Below, piece after piece: positions 59,809-64,000 of a DNA stretch of 64,000 bases. Location of the stretch: contig KN880472.1 of NCBI GenBank assembly GCA_000934385.1, forward strand, positions 79,900 to 143,899. The letters run 5' to 3'. The position numbers were made by a program, and so were the translations under genes. Below the pieces are notes generated by a model. It was not told where the DNA came from. It saw only the letters and a program-made list of their open reading frames with translations, and made no database searches. Within the stretch, counting starts at the first letter, position 1. Each line of letters starts with the position of its first letter. This DNA is from Cylindrobasidium torrendii FP15055 ss-10 (Eukaryota > Basidiomycota > Agaricomycetes > Agaricales > Physalacriaceae).

Positions 59809-61557
59809 ATGGATTCAGTCGCTCACGCCAACCCGAAACTGCATAAAATTCTACAAGACGCGAACAATGTGCTCGACCTCGAAGAAATCTACGCGATCCA
59901 GTCAGAGGAAAGGCAGCTCAACGAAGAGATCCCAAAGTTGGACGATGAAATTCGAACGTACCAAGACATTCTTTCTGTACATCCACAAACGAAACGTTAC
60001 GCGCTACTCCTCCAAGGCGCACAGAAGCGGAAGGACGATGCATGCTCTGCGCTGCTGCGCTACCAGCAGCTATTGCTTCCCTCCTTTGTGCGCGCCATTC
60101 CCGACGAGGTGCTTTGCAAAATCTTCATCCAATTTCTCGCGATGGTCCATTCCGAAGACTACGATGTTCGCTACAAACGTTCTGATGAGGACTTGCCAAA
60201 CCGTAACGCACGCCTGTCACTGTGGGTAGATACGGACCGGGTCTACATTCCACACACTGTCCTTCGTCTTGTCTGCCGGCGGTGGAACAGGGTCGCGGTA
60301 TCGGAGCCACGCCTTTGGCAGACTGTGCCACTCGAGATACCGCGACTCCTCGCTGACAGCTCTGATCCCGAAGCCAAAGAGCGCTTGAACAACAAATATT
60401 GGGGACAAGTGGCCAGGAATATCGAGAGAGCTTGCACACTCTCTTTGGACCTACAAGTCAGGGCGACCTACCTGGTGATGTCCCCCATCGCACAAGACTT
60501 TCTGCGTCGCCTTATGGAACTACTTCCGCGGACAACATACCTCAATCTCAAATATAAGCCCTTGCGCAACTGGCATCGACTTGTCGCGTCTACATTCCCA
60601 TTGCCATCGCCGTCGGATTTGTACGCTGTCACAAACCTCGTTGCGTATCGACTTCCTCAGTGCACTGAGGATGACGAAGTGTTAGATCGCTGGATTTTAT
60701 CCCTGATGAGCCACATGCCAAAGCTCCGTTTTGCTAGCCTTCCTTGCATGCCGTACGAGAAGCATGACAGGACACAGAGGTTTCCTTCGGACGGTCGCTG
60801 TCCGACACTTTCGACCGTCCAGATGGGTGAAACCGGTGTTGGAATACTCTTCAGCCTTTTCGAATTCGCACATTCCCTCACTAGTCTCGCAATCGACGAA
60901 ATACTCGCAGGGTCCCATAACGTTGTCCTCCAGCACCCCAAAGTATCCGAGTTCTTGATCAGTGGGCAGTTCACCGTTGCATATCGCCTTGAACAATTCA
61001 CTTTCCCTGCACTCAAGAGACTAGAAATCGGGCGCGCGAATATGTCAGAAAAGGATGCTCACTCTGAAGCCAACACTTTGGAATGGCGCCAGGATGTCGT
61101 ATCCCAATTCTTTGCGCGGTCAGGGTACCCTGTACTTACCCACCTAGCTATACACTGCCGTCTAACCCAACCCGAGGACGTTGTACCTTTCCTGTTGTCG
61201 CAGCCTTCACTTAGGTCCCTCGCCCTCAGGTCGGCCCCTCAGTCCCTTCTCTCGCTTTTATGTCTCCCGAAATTCCTCGAGCTTGCGTCGTTGGACATCG
61301 TTGTGCCCATGTACCAGGATCAAGAGTACGCCGTTTTCCTTGAGTTGATGGAAAGACTTGGGACACGCCGTGATGTTATCGAGCGCGGGGAGGCATGCCA
61401 GTGTTTGTCTTGGAAAATCGAGTTTCATCTGAAACGGTGGCAGCTCATTGAGGTGACGCAAACACTGCGTGCAGATATGAGGAAGATGGAGGCATACTTC
61501 GAGGCAATTGGGTCGCGATTGGTACTGACCAGAACAAGGTGCGAGTATAGTAAGTAG
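59809..61557 (+). CDS. F-box protein, coiled-coil type (tandem copy 1)
   Basis: A single-exon gene of 582 codons starting at ATG 59809; the frame extends upstream without a better ATG. Residues about 25-85 form a coiled coil ('EERQLNEEIPKLDDEIRTYQ'). An F-box-like segment follows ('FVRAIPDEVLCKIFIQFLAM'), then the block 'TVLRLVCRRWNRVAVSEPRLW' found in very many agaricomycete F-box proteins. The remainder is leucine-rich and LRR-like ('LTSLAIDEIL', 'LRSLALRSAPQSLLSLL'). It probably acts as an SCF substrate adaptor. The 3' end might be spliced (a GTAAGT lies at the stop codon). The paralogue lies 180 bp downstream in the same direction. Confidence 0.85.
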   Translation: MDSVAHANPKLHKILQDANNVLDLEEIYAIQSEERQLNEEIPKLDDEIRTYQDILSVHPQTKRYALLLQGAQKRKDDACSALLRYQQLLLPSFVRAIPDEVLCKIFIQFLAMVHSEDYDVRYKRSDEDLPNRNARLSLWVDTDRVYIPHTVLRLVCRRWNRVAVSEPRLWQTVPLEIPRLLADSSDPEAKERLNNKYWGQVARNIERACTLSLDLQVRATYLVMSPIAQDFLRRLMELLPRTTYLNLKYKPLRNWHRLVASTFPLPSPSDLYAVTNLVAYRLPQCTEDDEVLDRWILSLMSHMPKLRFASLPCMPYEKHDRTQRFPSDGRCPTLSTVQMGETGVGILFSLFEFAHSLTSLAIDEILAGSHNVVLQHPKVSEFLISGQFTVAYRLEQFTFPALKRLEIGRANMSEKDAHSEANTLEWRQDVVSQFFARSGYPVLTHLAIHCRLTQPEDVVPFLLSQPSLRSLALRSAPQSLLSLLCLPKFLELASLDIVVPMYQDQEYAVFLELMERLGTRRDVIERGEACQCLSWKIEFHLKRWQLIEVTQTLRADMRKMEAYFEAIGSRLVLTRTRCEYSK

Positions 61558-61737
61558 TTACAATCCTACAACATTCTTAGAGAGGAGTATGCATCCATAC
61601 AGTGTAATGTTTATAGACGTAGTCAGTACAGTTGGAATTCAGATCGTGTTTTTAGGCTATGAGGCCAGAGTTCATTTGTCCTAAAGGCTCAAGTTGCTCG
61701 ATCAGATCGTCTCTTTGCCTTTTACCGCCACGACACG

Positions 61738-63465
61738 ATGGACTCAGCCGCCATCGTCGTCCGAAAATTACCCGAGTTTTTACGCCATGCGAATTATGTG
61801 CAGAACGTCGAAGACATCGATGCGGTCCGGGCGGAGGAAAGGCAGCTGAATGAGGAGATATCAAAGTTGGACGAGGAAATTCAAGCCTACCAAGACACAC
61901 TCGCGTTCCATCGCCAAAAGCTCGAACACTACACGAAGCTTCTCCAAGATGCGCAGAATCGAAAGGACGATGCAAGCTCTGCGCTGGCTCGCGACCAGCA
62001 ACTATTACTCCCTTCCTCTTTGCGCACCGTTCCGAACGAGGTGCTCTCCAACATTTTCATTCAATACATCGCAATGTGCCATTTCTTTGAAAATTACGGC
62101 CGCCATTTCAGTTATAGGTCGCGCGGACTATGGGTTCAGACCGGACGAATCTACATCCCGCATACTGTTCTGCGTCTCGTCTGCCGACGATGGAACAGTG
62201 TCGCGGTGTCGGAGCCACACCTTTGGCAGACCGTGCCGTTCATCATGCCACCAGCCGCTTCCGACGCAGACATCGAAGTCAATAAGGGTTTAGACCACGA
62301 ATATTGGAGACAAGTCACTAGGAACATTGCTAGGGCCCGCACTCTCCCTCTGGACCTACAGGTCAGAATCGCCCGCAAGAAAGGACCGCTATCCCCCTCC
62401 CTGCTACATGATTTTCTGTGTCGCCTTAAAGATCTGCTTCCCCGAACAACACACCTCAACTTCGAAATTGATTATATCTCATTCGATTCGGCGGAAGTTT
62501 TGGCGTCCACATTGCCATTGCCATCACCTTCGGATGAATTCCCTACTACAAGCTTCGTTGTAGGCTCCGAATGCTCCTTGTACGGGAAAGGGCTGGATCG
62601 CTGGATTCTATCCCTTATGGCTTATATGCCGATGCTCAACTTTGCCCGCCTGCCCTCCATGTACGGCAGTCACGACACGCCGGAGGTGCTCACTCTGGAC
62701 ACCCGCTACAACTGGCTTACTACCGTCCAGCTGGATAATGCCAGTGTAACTGCACTAGCCGGCCTTTTCAAATGCGCATATTCCCTCATTAGTCTCAGTA
62801 TAGCCGGAGTAGACTCAGCTCCGCCAGGCAGTCCTATACTTCGGCACGATACTCTGTCCGAGCTCTCGATTACTGAACATGATAGCGCAGACTGCCTTTC
62901 GCGATTTGCCCTCCCCGCGCTCAAGAAACTGAGAATAGGGAACCGAGATAGAGCAGAATGGCATAGTCATTCTATGCGGTGGCCTTGTAATAGCATTTCC
63001 GAATTCGACATGCAGTCACGCTGCGCGCTCACAGAGCTAGCTGTATACTGCCCACTTTCCGAGCCCGAGAAAATTATACCTTTTCTATCATCGCAGCCAT
63101 CACTCACCTCTCTCACCCTCAAGTCGGCACCTCGATCCCTTTTCTCTCTCCTATGTGTCCCTACATTTGTCGAGCTTAGGAACTTGCATACGACAGTTCC
63201 AATCACCCAGGACGCTCACTGGAAGTGGGACCGCGACACAAGCGTGTTAGAGTTGATGGAGACTCTCAGGAAACGACATGATATCGTCAAGCGCGGGGAT
63301 GCTTGTCAGTGCGTTTCATGGATGATTGTCTTTCATTTGGAAGGGTGGCAGTTGTTCGGCGCAGAGCGAAGACGGCGTGCAGATATGAGGAAGCTAGAGG
63401 CAGACTTCGAGGCAATTGGCTCGCGCTTAGCACTGTCCACAGAAGAGTGCCGTGCTTTCTTTTAA
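61738..63465 (+). CDS. F-box protein, coiled-coil type (tandem copy 2)
   Basis: A single-exon gene of 575 codons from ATG 61738. It is colinear with copy 1. The coiled coil has 'EERQLNEEISKLDEEIQAYQ', the F-box-like segment 'LRTVPNEVLSNIFIQYIAM', and the block 'TVLRLVCRRWNSVAVSEPHLW' is nearly identical. The last 60 residues ('LEADFEAIGSRLAL') are also close. The LRR-like middle is much more diverged, as expected if it contacts different substrates. Head-to-tail order and shared short intergenic spacing indicate local duplication. Such families expand greatly in Agaricomycetes. The target is unknown. Confidence 0.87.
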   Translation: MDSAAIVVRKLPEFLRHANYVQNVEDIDAVRAEERQLNEEISKLDEEIQAYQDTLAFHRQKLEHYTKLLQDAQNRKDDASSALARDQQLLLPSSLRTVPNEVLSNIFIQYIAMCHFFENYGRHFSYRSRGLWVQTGRIYIPHTVLRLVCRRWNSVAVSEPHLWQTVPFIMPPAASDADIEVNKGLDHEYWRQVTRNIARARTLPLDLQVRIARKKGPLSPSLLHDFLCRLKDLLPRTTHLNFEIDYISFDSAEVLASTLPLPSPSDEFPTTSFVVGSECSLYGKGLDRWILSLMAYMPMLNFARLPSMYGSHDTPEVLTLDTRYNWLTTVQLDNASVTALAGLFKCAYSLISLSIAGVDSAPPGSPILRHDTLSELSITEHDSADCLSRFALPALKKLRIGNRDRAEWHSHSMRWPCNSISEFDMQSRCALTELAVYCPLSEPEKIIPFLSSQPSLTSLTLKSAPRSLFSLLCVPTFVELRNLHTTVPITQDAHWKWDRDTSVLELMETLRKRHDIVKRGDACQCVSWMIVFHLEGWQLFGAERRRRADMRKLEADFEAIGSRLALSTEECRAFF

Positions 63466-64000
63466 CCTTTGACTACCACTCTATGTACAAGTCATCGATG
63501 TAGTGTGCTTCTGTATTGACATACACTAACAGAAGCACCGTTAGACCCCCACCCTGATGAATGACCATTGCGGTAGTGCCATAGCGCGCAAACGCTATTT
63601 CAAGTGTCAAGCCGTCGTATGCCACACGAGCCCTAGGGAGAGACTGATGGCGAATATTCTAACTGGCGTTGTAGATACCCGTAGGCCAGCGTAGTTGCTA
63701 TTCTTCTGGCGTGTAGACGTGAAACACTTATTGCTTTCAAGAATCACTCGCGGGCATGGGCATAATCATAATCATATAGGCATACGGGCATAACTCTAAG
63801 GCATAGGGCATAGATGTTCGAGGCATATTGGGTGGGAAACGGCAACATAAGGACGAGTATATACTAATCCATAAATAGGCAGACAACGGGGAACATATAT
63901 CGCGAGCATAAATATGCAGACAATTCGGAACTCGTACTAGAAACAACCAATCCATCTTCGTGCACTCAATCATCCTTGTCCTAAGAGCGACGCTTCTTCT
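63466..64000. other. Intergenic, right edge
   Basis: No supported gene. A degenerate run of GGCATA/GGGCATA words lies at about 63752-63828 and looks like a decayed simple repeat. Confidence 0.45.

Overview
The window is nuclear DNA from a filamentous basidiomycete, most likely an Agaricomycete. The evidence is many introns of about 38-76 nt with GT-AG ends, compact genes on both strands, a CTAAC/CTGAC-like branch point near most acceptors, and gene families typical of mushroom-forming fungi (coiled-coil F-box proteins, GMC oxidoreductase, siderophore transporter, multi-FAS1 protein). Exon structures below were worked out by hand from splice signals. For every complete multi-exon gene the joined exons keep one open frame, with total length divisible by three.

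Layout. 0-1.1 kb: 5' part of an unrecognised spliced gene running off the left edge. 1.7-2.6 kb: HMG-box protein. 2.8-7.6 kb: two GFA/CENP-V-type zinc proteins flanking a Zn2Cys6 transcription factor. 7.8-10.6 kb: four-FAS1 membrane protein. 10.8-12.0 kb: mitochondrial carnitine/acylcarnitine-type carrier. 12.2-15.5 kb: UBE2O-like E2. 16.9-18.4 kb: secreted GH43 glycosidase. 18.8-21.0 kb: PRM10/ThrE-like membrane protein, convergent with LYS9 (21.1-22.6 kb). 24.2-26.6 kb: GMC oxidoreductase with a probable GPI signal. 27.3-29.7 kb: siderophore-iron transporter. 30.7-34.6 kb: SNF2-RING ATPase with SUMO-interacting motifs. 36.9-38.3 kb: RNase III-fold/dsRBD protein without catalytic acids, followed by two long RNA-type hairpins. 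39.2-40.5 kb: VPS62-like protein. 40.7-44.6 kb: exocyst SEC3. 45.0-46.7 kb: possible PD-(D/E)XK-like orphan. 47.1-48.7 kb: F-box protein. 49.5-56.9 kb: a LINE retrotransposon on the minus strand. 57.6-59.5 kb: N-acetylglutamate synthase. 59.8-63.5 kb: two tandem F-box paralogues.

Most genes are unrelated housekeeping or accessory genes. Three regions suggest local logic. Two GFA paralogues share an intron position and surround a transcription factor. A catalytically dead RNase III-like dsRNA-binding protein has near-perfect hairpins beginning 60 nt after its stop codon, in an orientation where the mismatches become G-U wobbles in its own transcript. The LINE carries a canonical 46-nt spliceosomal intron inside its reverse transcriptase, a degenerate RNase H-like domain between endonuclease and RT, 5' tandem repeats and a (TTAGG)n end. 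These three are the best candidates for something undescribed.
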